Shown here piece after piece: positions 35,277 through 42,867 of a stretch of 64,000 nt of DNA. The translations under genes and the position numbers were made by a program. The notes below the pieces were generated by a model. That model was not told the origin of the DNA, did no database searches, and was given only the letters and a program-made list of their open reading frames with translations. Location of the stretch: assembly GCF_019343455.1 (NCBI RefSeq), contig NZ_CP049362.1:1736001-1800000 (forward strand), given 5' to 3'. The DNA comes from Alcaligenes ammonioxydans (lineage in GTDB: Bacteria; Pseudomonadota; Gammaproteobacteria; Burkholderiales; Burkholderiaceae_B). Within the stretch, counting starts at the first letter, position 1. Every line of letters begins with the position of its first letter.

Positions 35277-36080
35277 GTGTTGGTTAAGAAAAAGAAAGGA
35301 TCAAAAGCACGAAGTTTGGACAAGGATAGTGCCTTGTACTTCAGAGATAAGCTTCGTGAAGCAAGGTATCTCGCATTAGCAGATTCAGAGGGTTTTCCCC
35401 AGATTTGCTATGCCATCGAGAGCCTGGGGAGGTATTTGACTGGTAAGGGGCATGGGCTAGGCGATTATTATTTAGCGCTGGAGACCATAGTTCATAACTC
35501 AGGCTATTCATCGGAAATAGTTAGCAAAAAAATTGGACTTTTCGCTGAATTTGGCGCTCTCTATGCCACATTAAAAGCTGCTCGGAATGACGTGATGCAC
35601 TCCGGGGTTTATGCGAGGCATGCAACGGAAGCCGGTATTAACTTATGTTTGATGCTTGAGGAGGCGCTGTTTGTGAATATTAAGCGAAAGAACGTGAGCG
35701 ATTTCATGATTAGAAATCCAGTGTTTGTTGAAAGTTGGCACCCTGTTGCTTTTGCTAGGCAACTAATGCTCACGCACTCCTTTAGCTTTTTACCTGTACA
35801 GATCGGCACGGAGTGGAAACTATTGTCTGAGCTTGAAATGGCGACTTACCTTTTTCCCCATGACGGCGCTACTAGGCTTGAGTATCTAAACAAAAGCATT
35901 GCTGATGCAATAAAAGATGATGAGGGAGAGTTTCGTTTAAAGCTAGAGAAGGCTGTTTCTTTCAGTTTAGATTGCGAGGTCTCTTCAGTTCTAGAAAATA
36001 GGAAGAGTTCGCACTCTTTGTGGCTAGTGCTTGACGGGGAGCGGTTGCTAGGGGTGCTTTCTCCCTTCGAGTTGATGTAG
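35277..36080 (+). CDS. HEPN-motif protein with C-terminal CBS pair, candidate defence gene
   Basis: 267 aa if translation starts at the GTG at 35277 (TTG at 35280 also possible; AGGGGGAG lies just upstream). The frame is open further upstream but that part crosses the rdgC remnant. A basic start (KKKKGSKARS) is followed by a helical region ending in AARNDVMHSG, which has the R-N-x3-H (R103, H108) pattern of HEPN ribonucleases. From about 142 to the end, the sequence looks like two CBS motifs (SFSFLPVQIG..., LWLVLDGERLLGVLSPFELM). The gene is AT-rich and opposes neighbouring genes. A regulated RNase or abortive-infection protein is inference. Confidence 0.6.
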   Translation: MLVKKKKGSKARSLDKDSALYFRDKLREARYLALADSEGFPQICYAIESLGRYLTGKGHGLGDYYLALETIVHNSGYSSEIVSKKIGLFAEFGALYATLKAARNDVMHSGVYARHATEAGINLCLMLEEALFVNIKRKNVSDFMIRNPVFVESWHPVAFARQLMLTHSFSFLPVQIGTEWKLLSELEMATYLFPHDGATRLEYLNKSIADAIKDDEGEFRLKLEKAVSFSLDCEVSSVLENRKSSHSLWLVLDGERLLGVLSPFELM

Positions 36081-36083
36081 ATT

Positions 36084-36569
36084 TCATGTCATTCTTAACG
36101 GAATTTCGTCATCCATATCAGCAGAATTATCGACAGGGGTTTGGTATGGGTTGGCGGCTGGTTGTTGTAGTTGCTGCTGTTGCGGTGCCCGTGGTGCGCT
36201 GTAGTCATTGCCGCCAAAGTCACCATCACCACCGTCACGACCAACCAGCATCTGCATTTGCTCGGCAATGATGTCAGTCGCGAAGCGCTCCTGACCATCC
36301 TGGCCTGTCCATTTACGGGTGCGCAGACGACCTTCTACGTAAACGGGGCGGCCTTTGCGGAGGTACTCACCGGCAATTTCAGCCAAACGGTTGTAGAACA
36401 CCACACGGTGCCATTCCGTTTCCTCGCGCTTTTCGCCGGAGGTACGGTCTTTCCACTGCGAAGTCGTGGCAATGGAAATATTGCAGATGGCCGAGCCTTC
36501 TGCGCTGTAGCGTACTTCTGGGTCCCGGCCAAGATTGCCCACCAGAATGACTTTGTTGACTGAGGCCAT
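36084..36569 (-). CDS. ssb: phage single-stranded DNA-binding protein
   Basis: 161 aa. The OB fold (1-110) is typical: [20 protein letters not shown], then [21 protein letters not shown] glutamine-rich linker follows. The C-terminus reads [11 protein letters not shown], whereas SSBs end in DD(D/E)IPF; the final phenylalanine that docks partner proteins is replaced by a short unrelated extension. It lies directly after the exonuclease/ERF genes, so it belongs to the recombination module. Only 3 bases separate its stop from that of the convergent HEPN/CBS gene. Confidence 0.92.
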   Translation of the reverse strand: MASVNKVILVGNLGRDPEVRYSAEGSAICNISIATTSQWKDRTSGEKREETEWHRVVFYNRLAEIAGEYLRKGRPVYVEGRLRTRKWTGQDGQERFATDIIAEQMQMLVGRDGGDGDFGGNDYSAPRAPQQQQLQQPAANPYQTPVDNSADMDDEIPLRMT

Positions 36570-37205
36570 TTACGCAGCCTCCAGCAGGGCGTCCCGCAGT
36601 TCATGCTGATACTTGGTGACAGTTCGCTCGAACTCCATCAGATCGGACTCAAGCGATTCAATCTGGTTGTCGTCTCGGTCGATGCGGATGATCTTCATGC
36701 GGCCCAGGTCGTGAACCCACAGCACCAGATCCACCCATTTACGTCCGAGCAACCACATTGCGCCATTGCACTGGTCTACATAGGCGGCAATATCGCCGTT
36801 CACAAAGGCGGTGAACAGCGTGTCGCTGCTGACCATCGTCTTGATTTCAATGATCCCGTCATCGCCCACCAGACCGTCCACGCTAACCCCAAACAGGCGG
36901 TCTGAGGTCGTGATGAAACCGGCCTCGTCAACGATGTGCCCCGTTTTGCGCTCATAAACGGCGCGGGCGTAGGGCTCTTGTTCGGTTCCCAGGCGCATGG
37001 CGCCGTTTACAAAGACCTGCATGGGTTCACCGCCTTCGCGCTCTCGGGCTACGTCCATAGCGTAGTCCAGACACTTCTTAGAAGGGGCTCCGCTTTTCAG
37101 ACGGTCGCGGCAGTCTTTGAAACGGCTCCCGGTGATGACGCCTTTGCGGGCCTGGAGCCATTCCGGTGTACCTTGTTCTGCGGTGTGAATGATTAAGCCT
37201 TCCAT
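36570..37205 (-). CDS. YqaJ-family phage exonuclease
   Basis: 211 aa from the ATG at 37205 (MEGLIIHTAEQGTPEW). YqaJ/lambda-exo fold: EWLQARKGVITGS, LGTEQEPYARAVYE, and the catalytic DGLVGDDGIIEIKT (D...ExK). It should resect double-strand ends 5' to 3' and pass the single strand to the ERF annealing protein. TAATG overlap with the upstream gene and abutting ssb downstream show an operon. Confidence 0.9.
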   Translation of the reverse strand: MEGLIIHTAEQGTPEWLQARKGVITGSRFKDCRDRLKSGAPSKKCLDYAMDVAREREGGEPMQVFVNGAMRLGTEQEPYARAVYERKTGHIVDEAGFITTSDRLFGVSVDGLVGDDGIIEIKTMVSSDTLFTAFVNGDIAAYVDQCNGAMWLLGRKWVDLVLWVHDLGRMKIIRIDRDDNQIESLESDLMEFERTVTKYQHELRDALLEAA

Positions 37206-37969
37206 TATTGAGCCTCCGTGAGCATCTTCTTCTTGTCCGATACAGCCTTTTTGAAGGCGTTGTAATCGGCAAGGTTGTTGGTTGCGTAAATGACGTTGCC
37301 GCCTTCCTGCCAGATGGTTTCCAACCGCTCCAGCGTTTCGGCTTTGGCCACTTCGCTGATCCACTCGTCGCGCAGGTCTGCGCTGATCTTCGAGTTCGCA
37401 CTGCCTAGCCCGTCATCGTCGTCACCTTTTTCAGAAACGCCAGTAATGGCCTTGAGGGTGTGGCGCTGAAGGTAAGTGACGGTGGATGCGATGGCCTGAA
37501 TGTTGTTCTTGCTCCCGCTTTGGTCCGCATTGGCCTCAAGGGACACAGAATCGGTATGACCCTGGCGGTGTTTGAGAATGCAGGTTACGCGGATCAGGTC
37601 TTTTTCCTGATGGGTTTTCCAGCTCCAGGCAAAGCCATGTTTTGAAAGGGCAGGGCCGACCGCTTCGACCACATCGGAGAGTTCTGCGTGCTTGTAGTGA
37701 GTGCGCCCGTTCTTCCCGGTGAAGTCGACAGTTTTGCGCTTGATGATTTCGACAGCCTCGGACTTGAAGGCGGCCAAGGCATCGTTGAACGCTTTCTCTG
37801 CCTCGCGTTCTTCCCAGCGTTGCTGCAGGTTCATCATCTGCTCCACTTGGTCGAGTGTGGCGCCTTGTTTCATGGCGGCCATCATCATTCCCATGGGGGA
37901 ATTGGCAGGTACCTGGTCTGCCGGCGCGGCCAGTTCGCGCTGCGGCGCCTCAATGATTTCTGTGCTCAT
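37205..37969 (-). CDS. ERF-family single-strand annealing protein
   Basis: 254 aa from the ATG at 37969. ERF signature region: FNDALAAFKSEAVEIIKRKT, HYKHAELSDVVEAVGPAL, then STVTYLQRHTLKAITGV and the acidic GDDDDG loop. It is a phage recombinase that anneals complementary strands; it pairs with the YqaJ exonuclease and SSB encoded next. Confidence 0.9.
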   Translation of the reverse strand: MSTEIIEAPQRELAAPADQVPANSPMGMMMAAMKQGATLDQVEQMMNLQQRWEEREAEKAFNDALAAFKSEAVEIIKRKTVDFTGKNGRTHYKHAELSDVVEAVGPALSKHGFAWSWKTHQEKDLIRVTCILKHRQGHTDSVSLEANADQSGSKNNIQAIASTVTYLQRHTLKAITGVSEKGDDDDGLGSANSKISADLRDEWISEVAKAETLERLETIWQEGGNVIYATNNLADYNAFKKAVSDKKKMLTEAQ

Positions 37970-37980
37970 GGTGTCCTCAA

Positions 37981-39048
37981 TCAATATTGGATTCGGATAG
38001 CCGGGATCAGCCCCTTGGCAATCAGAATGACGGCTTGCTTGGCGCACTCGTCGGGTAAACCGTTTTCGATGAATGCAGCCAGGGCGGCGTTGTTGATGCT
38101 GGCCTTGTGAGCGATATCGGCCTCGCGCCGGCGCTGGGCGGCTTCTTCTGCTGCCTTGGCGTCGGCCTGGCGCTTGATTTCTGCCTGGCGGGCTAATTCG
38201 GCGGCATCCTTGGCGCGTTGCTCGGCGGCTAGCTTCTCCGCTTCGGCACGGGCCTCGGCTTGTTTCTGACGCTCAATGGCTTGCTGACGATCCTGTTCTG
38301 CGCGTTCGGCTGCGGCTCTTGCATCCGCTTCACGCTTGGCGGCAGCATCGCGCTCGGCCTGGGCCTTGGTTTCCGCGTCGGCTCGGGCCTTTTCAGCGGC
38401 TTGGCGGGCAATCTCGGCCTCGCGGTCTTTCTGATCCTGTTCGGCCTGTTTGCGTCGTAGCTCGGCCAGTTCTGCCTGCTCGGCTTCGTACTTCTGGCGT
38501 TCAGCCAGGGCTGAGTTCAGAATTTCCAGCGCTTTGGCTTTGACCCGGTGAGCTTCTGCTTCAAACTCTTCCCAGGACTCGCCCATCACCGCAGATTCAA
38601 CTATTGTGATGCGCTGGCGGAGGGTTTCAACATCAAGCCCACCCACTTCCCGAGCTTGCTCTGCCATGCCGTCCAGTGCGGCACGGTGGAGTGCTACGCG
38701 GCTGGCCTCTGCTTCTTCCCAGTCCGTGAGCGGCTTGCGGACTTCATCAGCCAGTGCGTCCAGTTCGTCACGCATGCGCTTGCGTTCAGCGTCGATCAGC
38801 TTGGGGATTTCCTTGAGCCTGTCCACCTGCTCTTTGCCTAAGCCATCCAGAGCGGCTTTGATCTTGCGCACCTTGAATGCGCGGCTGGCGATTTCCTTTC
38901 GGCCCTTGTCGGTCTTCAGGTTCGGCGCATGCCCGGTGACTTCTTGTCGGATGCGCTCGATATACGGGTCCAGACCGTTTGGTGTTTGGTAAATTTGCAG
39001 CGCCGTTTCTGCCGGCGGCAGTTCCGTCAGCTCTAAGACTTCGGTCAT
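37981..39048 (-). CDS. long coiled-coil phage protein
   Basis: 355 aa from the ATG at 39048 (GGAG 6 bases upstream; TTG at 39060 is in frame). The middle (about 190-315) is an alanine/glutamate/lysine/arginine-rich TolA-like coiled coil; the ends are folded: YIERIRQEVTGHAPNL at the start and FIENGLPDECAKQAVILIAK at the end. DUF1351-like proteins of this kind accompany ERF/RecT genes in many phages; the role is not established. Confidence 0.7.
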   Translation of the reverse strand: MTEVLELTELPPAETALQIYQTPNGLDPYIERIRQEVTGHAPNLKTDKGRKEIASRAFKVRKIKAALDGLGKEQVDRLKEIPKLIDAERKRMRDELDALADEVRKPLTDWEEAEASRVALHRAALDGMAEQAREVGGLDVETLRQRITIVESAVMGESWEEFEAEAHRVKAKALEILNSALAERQKYEAEQAELAELRRKQAEQDQKDREAEIARQAAEKARADAETKAQAERDAAAKREADARAAAERAEQDRQQAIERQKQAEARAEAEKLAAEQRAKDAAELARQAEIKRQADAKAAEEAAQRRREADIAHKASINNAALAAFIENGLPDECAKQAVILIAKGLIPAIRIQY

Positions 39049-39049
39049 G

Positions 39050-39247
39050 TCATGCTCCAACTAAGTAAGTCAGCAGGGCAGGGCCGAATGCAAACAGGCC
39101 GCCTGCCGCGATGACTGCAGGAATTGCGATTGCGAAGGTAGGGAGCCAGCCCCAGGGCGGGGTGCTGCTATTTGGTGCGTAGCATCCCTGTCCATCGAAA
39201 GGGTTACGGCGGCGAGTGCGGGGAAAGCCGGGGTTTTGGTCTGTCAC
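39050..39247 (-). CDS. small membrane protein
   Basis: 65 aa with GTG start (39247) that overlaps the previous stop (GTGA). Polar N-terminus, then a hydrophobic stretch PTFAIAIPAVIAAGGLFAFG and a second short one. It ends just before the coiled-coil gene's start. Function unknown. Confidence 0.5.
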   Translation of the reverse strand: MTDQNPGFPRTRRRNPFDGQGCYAPNSSTPPWGWLPTFAIAIPAVIAAGGLFAFGPALLTYLVGA

Positions 39248-39345
39248 GGCTGCCCCCAGATGCTAAGAACGCCCTCAATCCCGAGTGCGATAAAGAAAGC
39301 GGCGCAGCAAAAGAACACCGCAAAGATGAAAAACTCGATCAGCAC
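39244..39345 (-). CDS. 33-codon hydrophobic ORF
   Basis: GTG start at 39345 overlaps the stop region of the upstream gene; the stop overlaps the next start. The peptide begins MLIEFFIFAVFFCCAAFFIA, a single membrane span. Double translational coupling supports expression; no function is known. Confidence 0.45.
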   Translation of the reverse strand: MLIEFFIFAVFFCCAAFFIALGIEGVLSIWGQP

Positions 39346-39698
39346 GGCAGTGCCTCCAGTTCTTGCTGGGTCATGCAGTTATGCGTGGTGTCTGCCCAGT
39401 CGCCGATGATTCGTTCGCGTTCGGTGCGCAGAGCAGGGCGCAGGCTTTCATCATCCAGCGCAGCAAGCAGTTTTGCGGAATAGTCGAAACCCGCCGAACT
39501 GGACGCCAGAAGCGCATTCTCCATTTCTTCAATCAGCCCTATGCGGCTTACCTTTTGAGGAATCGATTGCAGGGTCCAGGCGATGTTTACGTACAGTGTT
39601 TTGCCGTACAGGCAGTTGCGGATCTGCTCCGCGATATAGGCGCGGCGGCGCTCCGCCAGCTCGTAAGCGCGTACCTCGCGCTCTGCGATAGCGTTCAT
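39339..39698 (-). CDS. phage protein of unknown function
   Basis: 119 aa from the ATG at 39698 (MNAIAEREVRAYELAERR). Mostly helical and charged; ends MTQQELEALPC. Not recognised. First gene of the set that leads into the recombination module. Confidence 0.55.
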   Translation of the reverse strand: MNAIAEREVRAYELAERRRAYIAEQIRNCLYGKTLYVNIAWTLQSIPQKVSRIGLIEEMENALLASSSAGFDYSAKLLAALDDESLRPALRTERERIIGDWADTTHNCMTQQELEALPC

Positions 39699-40014
39699 GT
39701 TTAGCTCCGGGGATTGCGCCGAGACTGGCGCCATTGAAAGGGGAGAGGGTTAGCCTGCGTCTGCCGCCGTCACTGCATCTGCGCAAATGCAGGTGTTGGC
39801 GGGTTTCGGGGTTCTATGCCCTCTAGTCGCAGCACTCCCGCCGCCCATGGCGTGGGCGGGTTTGATATCGAATTGGTTAAGGGAGTGGGAATGCTGCGGC
39901 TGGAGGGTGCCCGCTTTGGGGCTTGTGTTCTATTCGCTGGGCTTGGGAGCCTTAATAATCAAGTGCTGTTATGATCGCCTCGCTCGAATTGTTTTTTTAT
40001 CAGGGTGCTGTTGA
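39699..40014. other. intergenic stretch, no gene seen
   Basis: About 315 bases between a leftward gene and a rightward membrane-protein gene. No coding pattern is evident. AT content rises sharply from about 39950, marking the start of the next gene as a different-composition insert. Confidence 0.4.
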
Positions 40015-40368
40015 ATGTTTACTAGAATCTTTGGATCAGTACGACGTGAGTATTTGCTTAGGGCTTACGTCATAGGCTTAGCTTTTTTTGCCCTTTTCGT
40101 CTTCATGGATTACCAGGCAGGCTGGCCTGATGGTTTTTTTTGGAAACGAACATTCCCAGGCTTAATTTGCTTGGCACTGTTCCCATTCTCGAAGCTTGTT
40201 TATGACGAGTTAAAGCGTTTTGTGCTCGGCGACAACGTTTTTATTCTGAACGCCATAGTGATGCTCATAGCTAAGTTAATCATTAATTTCGCCTTGTTTC
40301 TGTGTGCTTGGTTTGTTGCACCTCTGGGCATTGCTTACTTGTGGTACGTGTCTAGATCGCGTGCATAG
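40015..40368 (+). CDS. small integral membrane protein
   Basis: 117 aa with three hydrophobic segments (about 17-34, 45-62 and 76-108). AT-rich and on the plus strand among leftward genes, so it has the marks of an inserted accessory (moron) gene. No family is recognised. A superinfection-exclusion role would fit a small phage membrane protein but is speculation. Confidence 0.55.
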   Translation: MFTRIFGSVRREYLLRAYVIGLAFFALFVFMDYQAGWPDGFFWKRTFPGLICLALFPFSKLVYDELKRFVLGDNVFILNAIVMLIAKLIINFALFLCAWFVAPLGIAYLWYVSRSRA

Positions 40369-40639
40369 TTTCCTGATCATCAAGGCGGGCAGGGCGCTAC
40401 TCCTGCTGTGTCGGCTTCGGAGACTCTTAGCTATGCCACCCGGGAATGGTCGCAATCTTCCGTCCGACTTCATATGCGACAGTTTTGCGTGTCTGCTTTC
40501 CACGCCGCCGCCATGATGATGCCCCTGTCCTGGCGCAGGGGAGGCAGATCACTATCTGCTGCCAGTACGGCTACCCAGGTCGGCCCGCCGCGAGCCCGAG
40601 GAGATCCGGCTATGCCGGCCCGCCTGGGCGGGTGATGAT

Positions 40640-40969
40640 TCAGTAGGGCAGCCATGCCATGAGCGGCTTGCCTGTACGCTTATTGATGGAGCCGTCGGGT
40701 TTCGGTCCGCGAAACATCACGCGCAGACCGTTGGCTTTGACTGTCTTGTGCGCCAAGTCGATCCAGTCCTGGCAGAACTGCGGTGCGTCAAACTCAGGCG
40801 ACACTTGTCGGGGCTTGCTCGATTTGAGAATTGTTGCCGCCCGCTCCGCGTACCACTCGTTCAGCTCTTGGGCAGTCATCTTCTCCCGCACCTTCTTGGG
40901 GGGGGCTTTACGCGCTGCCAGCGTCTTGGCCAGCGGCTCGGTCATACCAAATACACAAAATGCTGACAT
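40640..40969 (-). CDS. conserved phage early protein, unknown function
   Basis: 109 aa from the ATG at 40969 (MSAFCVFGMTEPLAKTLAAR), behind GGGAGAAAGCG. Basic, with VREKMTAQELNEWYAERAA and FCQDWIDLAHKTVKANGLRV. The final block GKPLMAWLPY suggests an intact C-terminus. The composition resembles small phage early proteins; no function is assigned. Confidence 0.6.
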   Translation of the reverse strand: MSAFCVFGMTEPLAKTLAARKAPPKKVREKMTAQELNEWYAERAATILKSSKPRQVSPEFDAPQFCQDWIDLAHKTVKANGLRVMFRGPKPDGSINKRTGKPLMAWLPY

Positions 40970-41101
40970 CGCTTTCTCCCTTGGTTGCCATCCGGCGCGA
41001 CTCTCAATGAAGCCCGCCTCGGATAATGCCGGTCTATTCCCGGCTGTCACCTTCCGTGCTAAGTTGGAAATTCCGATTACAACTAGACATGGAGGGAGAG
41101 C

Positions 41102-41299
41102 GTGATTCCTGTTCTATCCAGTGCTATTGCTGCGGTTGGGTACGACCCCAACACTAAAAGAATGCAGATACGGTTTACTAGCGGTGGCATTACATATACA
41201 TACTGCGGAGTTCCGCAATCTGTATACGACGGCCTTATGTCTGCGCCATCCAAGGGCACTTACTTCGACAGGGTTATTCGTGATCGCTATCAGTGCTAG
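41102..41299 (+). CDS. KTSC domain protein
   Basis: 65 aa, the whole length of a KTSC domain: AVGYDPNTKRMQIRF, ITYTYCGVPQSVYDGLM and the closing SKGTYFDRVIRDRY. KTSC proteins occur in phages and in Lys-tRNA synthetase-linked contexts; the role in phages is unknown. The start ATG follows GGAGGGAGAGCGTG. Its 3' end overlaps a convergent small gene. Confidence 0.8.
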   Translation: MIPVLSSAIAAVGYDPNTKRMQIRFTSGGITYTYCGVPQSVYDGLMSAPSKGTYFDRVIRDRYQC

Positions 41300-41498
41300 A
41301 TAGCGCTTGAATAGCCTGGTCGATAAGGCCTATTTCTTTATTGAAGTCGATCGTCCAGGAGGTTCCTTCTGATCGCGGAAGATCTGGACGATCGGTTGTA
41401 AGCGTGTTGTTGGTCGCGCACATCGCTAGTCTTGCAGCCTTTAGGGCCTGATTGGCCCTATCAATAGCCCTTCGGCGGGCATCTTTTCTCTCAGTCAT
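41274..41498 (-). CDS. small charged phage protein
   Basis: 74 aa from the ATG at 41498 (MTERKDARRRAIDRANQALK). N-terminal half basic and helical, C-terminal half acidic. Lies in the first stretch after the PL promoter. Not recognised; it overlaps the end of the KTSC gene by 26 bases. Confidence 0.45.
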   Translation of the reverse strand: MTERKDARRRAIDRANQALKAARLAMCATNNTLTTDRPDLPRSEGTSWTIDFNKEIGLIDQAIQALSSTDSDHE

Positions 41499-41511
41499 TA
41501 ATCTTCTCGCT

Positions 41512-41715
41512 TCAGTAAGCACCACCATTGATGCTTACCAAAGCGGCCTGTTTCCAGGCCGTTGCCGGGATTCCAACCAGCGTGACCGTTTCCGTTTTTG
41601 GCCGTCTACGCCTCACCCTCTTTTTCCGTGAACCGCGCTTGGCGGACTGGAAACGGCAGGGATACCGCGCAGAGCCACAACCATGCTTGTGGGTGCTATT
41701 GAGCCGGACGAACAC
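41512..41715 (-). CDS. arginine-rich small ORF in the position of an N antiterminator
   Basis: 67 aa with a GTG start. Central segment KRGSRKKRVRRRRPK is strongly basic, like the RNA-binding arginine-rich motif of N proteins. It is the first leftward ORF after the PL promoter, where lambda-like phages carry N. There is no sequence identity I can point to, the ribosome-binding site is weak, and no boxB was identified, so this is only a candidate. Confidence 0.35.
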   Translation of the reverse strand: MFVRLNSTHKHGCGSARYPCRFQSAKRGSRKKRVRRRRPKTETVTLVGIPATAWKQAALVSINGGAY

Positions 41716-41867
41716 CCCGCATAGGTGAGGTGAGCAACATCGGCAGGTGTGTTTTTAAAGAGCCTCCGCCTTGGCGGGCGCAGCCTTTGCTGCTGGCGCT
41801 CTCTGTACCGTTACTTACCGTGGCTTTGCCTAAAGGTGTTCTGCGGTTTTGGTGAAGCGTTAGATAA

Positions 41868-41910
41868 AGTATAGATTTCTCTAAACATATAAGTCAAGAA
41901 AAATCTAAAC
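41868..41910 (-). promoter_or_regulatory. leftward early promoter PL with two repressor operators
   Basis: On the minus strand TTGACT (41897-41892) and TATACT (41873-41868) are 18 bases apart. The spacer and -10 are covered by an operator reading GTTTAGAGAAATCTATAC (41886-41869). A second, GTTTAGATTTTTCTTGAC (41910-41893), covers the -35. Both match operators between cI and cro in sequence and 23-24-base spacing. This should drive the left arm in the lytic state and be silenced by CI in the lysogen. Confidence 0.75.
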
Positions 41911-41955
41911 ACAACGGCTGTGCCGTGCGGAGGCGTTGCGTAATTGGGAAGTTAA

Positions 41956-42110
41956 TCGCGAGCCGAGCTATCTGATGGGATCTGTAAGCGTCCTGGTTAT
42001 GCGACGAACGAAAGATGTCATGAGGTGCGCTTCAGGCAGTGCGTCTGGTGTGACGTCAACCACACCTGGACGCAATGGAAGAGGGCGCTACCCGGCAAGC
42101 AGGCAAAGAA
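41956..42110 (+). other. possible fragment of a Cys-rich protein
   Basis: One frame reads CKRPGYATNERC, then FRQCVWCDVNHTWTQW: four cysteines and histidines in a zinc-finger-like pattern. There is no in-frame ATG after the preceding TAA, and the frame runs into the large palindrome at 42111. It may be the remains of a small gene interrupted by that element. Weak evidence. Confidence 0.25.
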
Positions 42111-42184
42111 AAAGCCCCTCATGAACTGCACCCCAAAGGTCGGATTAATGTCCAACTTTTGGGGTGCAGTTCATGAGGGGCTTT
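42111..42184. repeat. 27-base perfect inverted repeat with IS3-like ends
   Basis: The left arm 42111-42137 and right arm 42158-42184 are exact complements over 27 bases, with a 20-base loop. Inside, both arms carry TGAACTGCACCCCAAA, which resembles the terminal repeat of IS3-family (IS150-like) elements, and the loop continues the likeness (GTCGGA versus TTGGACA). It therefore looks like two IS ends joined without the transposase: a relic or miniature element. As RNA it would be an extremely stable hairpin. Confidence 0.7.
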
Positions 42185-42618
42185 GTCGTATGGGCTCGTT
42201 ACGTGAGCTGACGTATCAGAACGGAAGGCCGGGGAACCGGTCTTTTAGCTGTCGGATAAGTTTTTGCCGGGTCGACACCACTTGCTTAGTATAGGTTTGA
42301 TGGCTTTCGACTGTTCGGCGAGCGGGCTCGCGCAACGGAGAAGTGTGGAGTGGGCTGCGACTAGCCTGGTTAAGTTTTTCGTAGATAGTAATACCTTCTG
42401 TATGACTTCAAATTACCGCTGCAGCCTGGAAATGGAGGTGATCCAAGGCAATGGTTCAGCAGAGAACTTGAAGGATAGTGAGGTAGCGAGATTGCCACCT
42501 TTGAATGAGATCAGTCTCATTGTACCAGTATGGGCTTTTCGCCCCTTTAGGCATAGAAGTGCTTTGTAACGCTTCCTGGGGCATAGGGGCGTCAGGGCCT
42601 GTTCTGTATGCCCAACAA
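42185..42618. other. noncoding stretch between the palindrome and the rex-position genes
   Basis: Open frames of up to about 100 codons exist on the plus strand, but none has a good ribosome-binding site or recognisable composition. I see nothing else here. Confidence 0.4.
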
Positions 42619-42640
42619 GAAAGCCCCGGGAGGGGCTTTC
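42619..42640. terminator. terminator after the rex-position gene pair
   Basis: GAAAGCCCC (42619-42627) and GGGGCTTTC (42632-42640) form a perfect 9-base-pair stem with a 4-base loop. It lies 22 bases beyond the stop of the leftward 59-codon gene. Confidence 0.65.
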
Positions 42641-42662
42641 AATATTAGGTAGTCGCTAGATA

Positions 42663-42842
42663 TTATGCGGCTTTACTAACTAGTACTGAGTTAGTGTCTT
42701 CTTTACCGCAAAATGCATATGCGATTTCTGTCGAAGTCATGCGACACAATGCCATTTCTGCTCCTTCTCGAATTGCTTGCGCGAATTCATTTCGGCAGCT
42801 TGAAAGGGCTGCAGCGAGAGAAACATACTTTACGTTTGACAT
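42663..42842 (-). CDS. 59-codon protein in the rex position
   Basis: Starts MSNVKYVSLAAALSSCRNEF and ends VLVSKAA. Helical, with three cysteines, no signal peptide. It follows the 181-codon gene by 25 bases on the same strand with GGAAG upstream, so the two form a pair. Not recognised. AT-rich relative to the phage. Confidence 0.6.
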   Translation of the reverse strand: MSNVKYVSLAAALSSCRNEFAQAIREGAEMALCRMTSTEIAYAFCGKEDTNSVLVSKAA

Positions 42843-42867
42843 GATAACTTCCTAAAGATAAAAAGCG

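Noticed and set aside
38100..38520. Low-complexity repeat region in the left arm
   Set aside because: It is the coding sequence of the alanine/glutamate-rich coiled coil, not a separate DNA repeat.
42264..42569. 101-codon plus-strand frame next to the large palindrome
   Set aside because: Unconvincing composition and no start signal; treated as noncoding.
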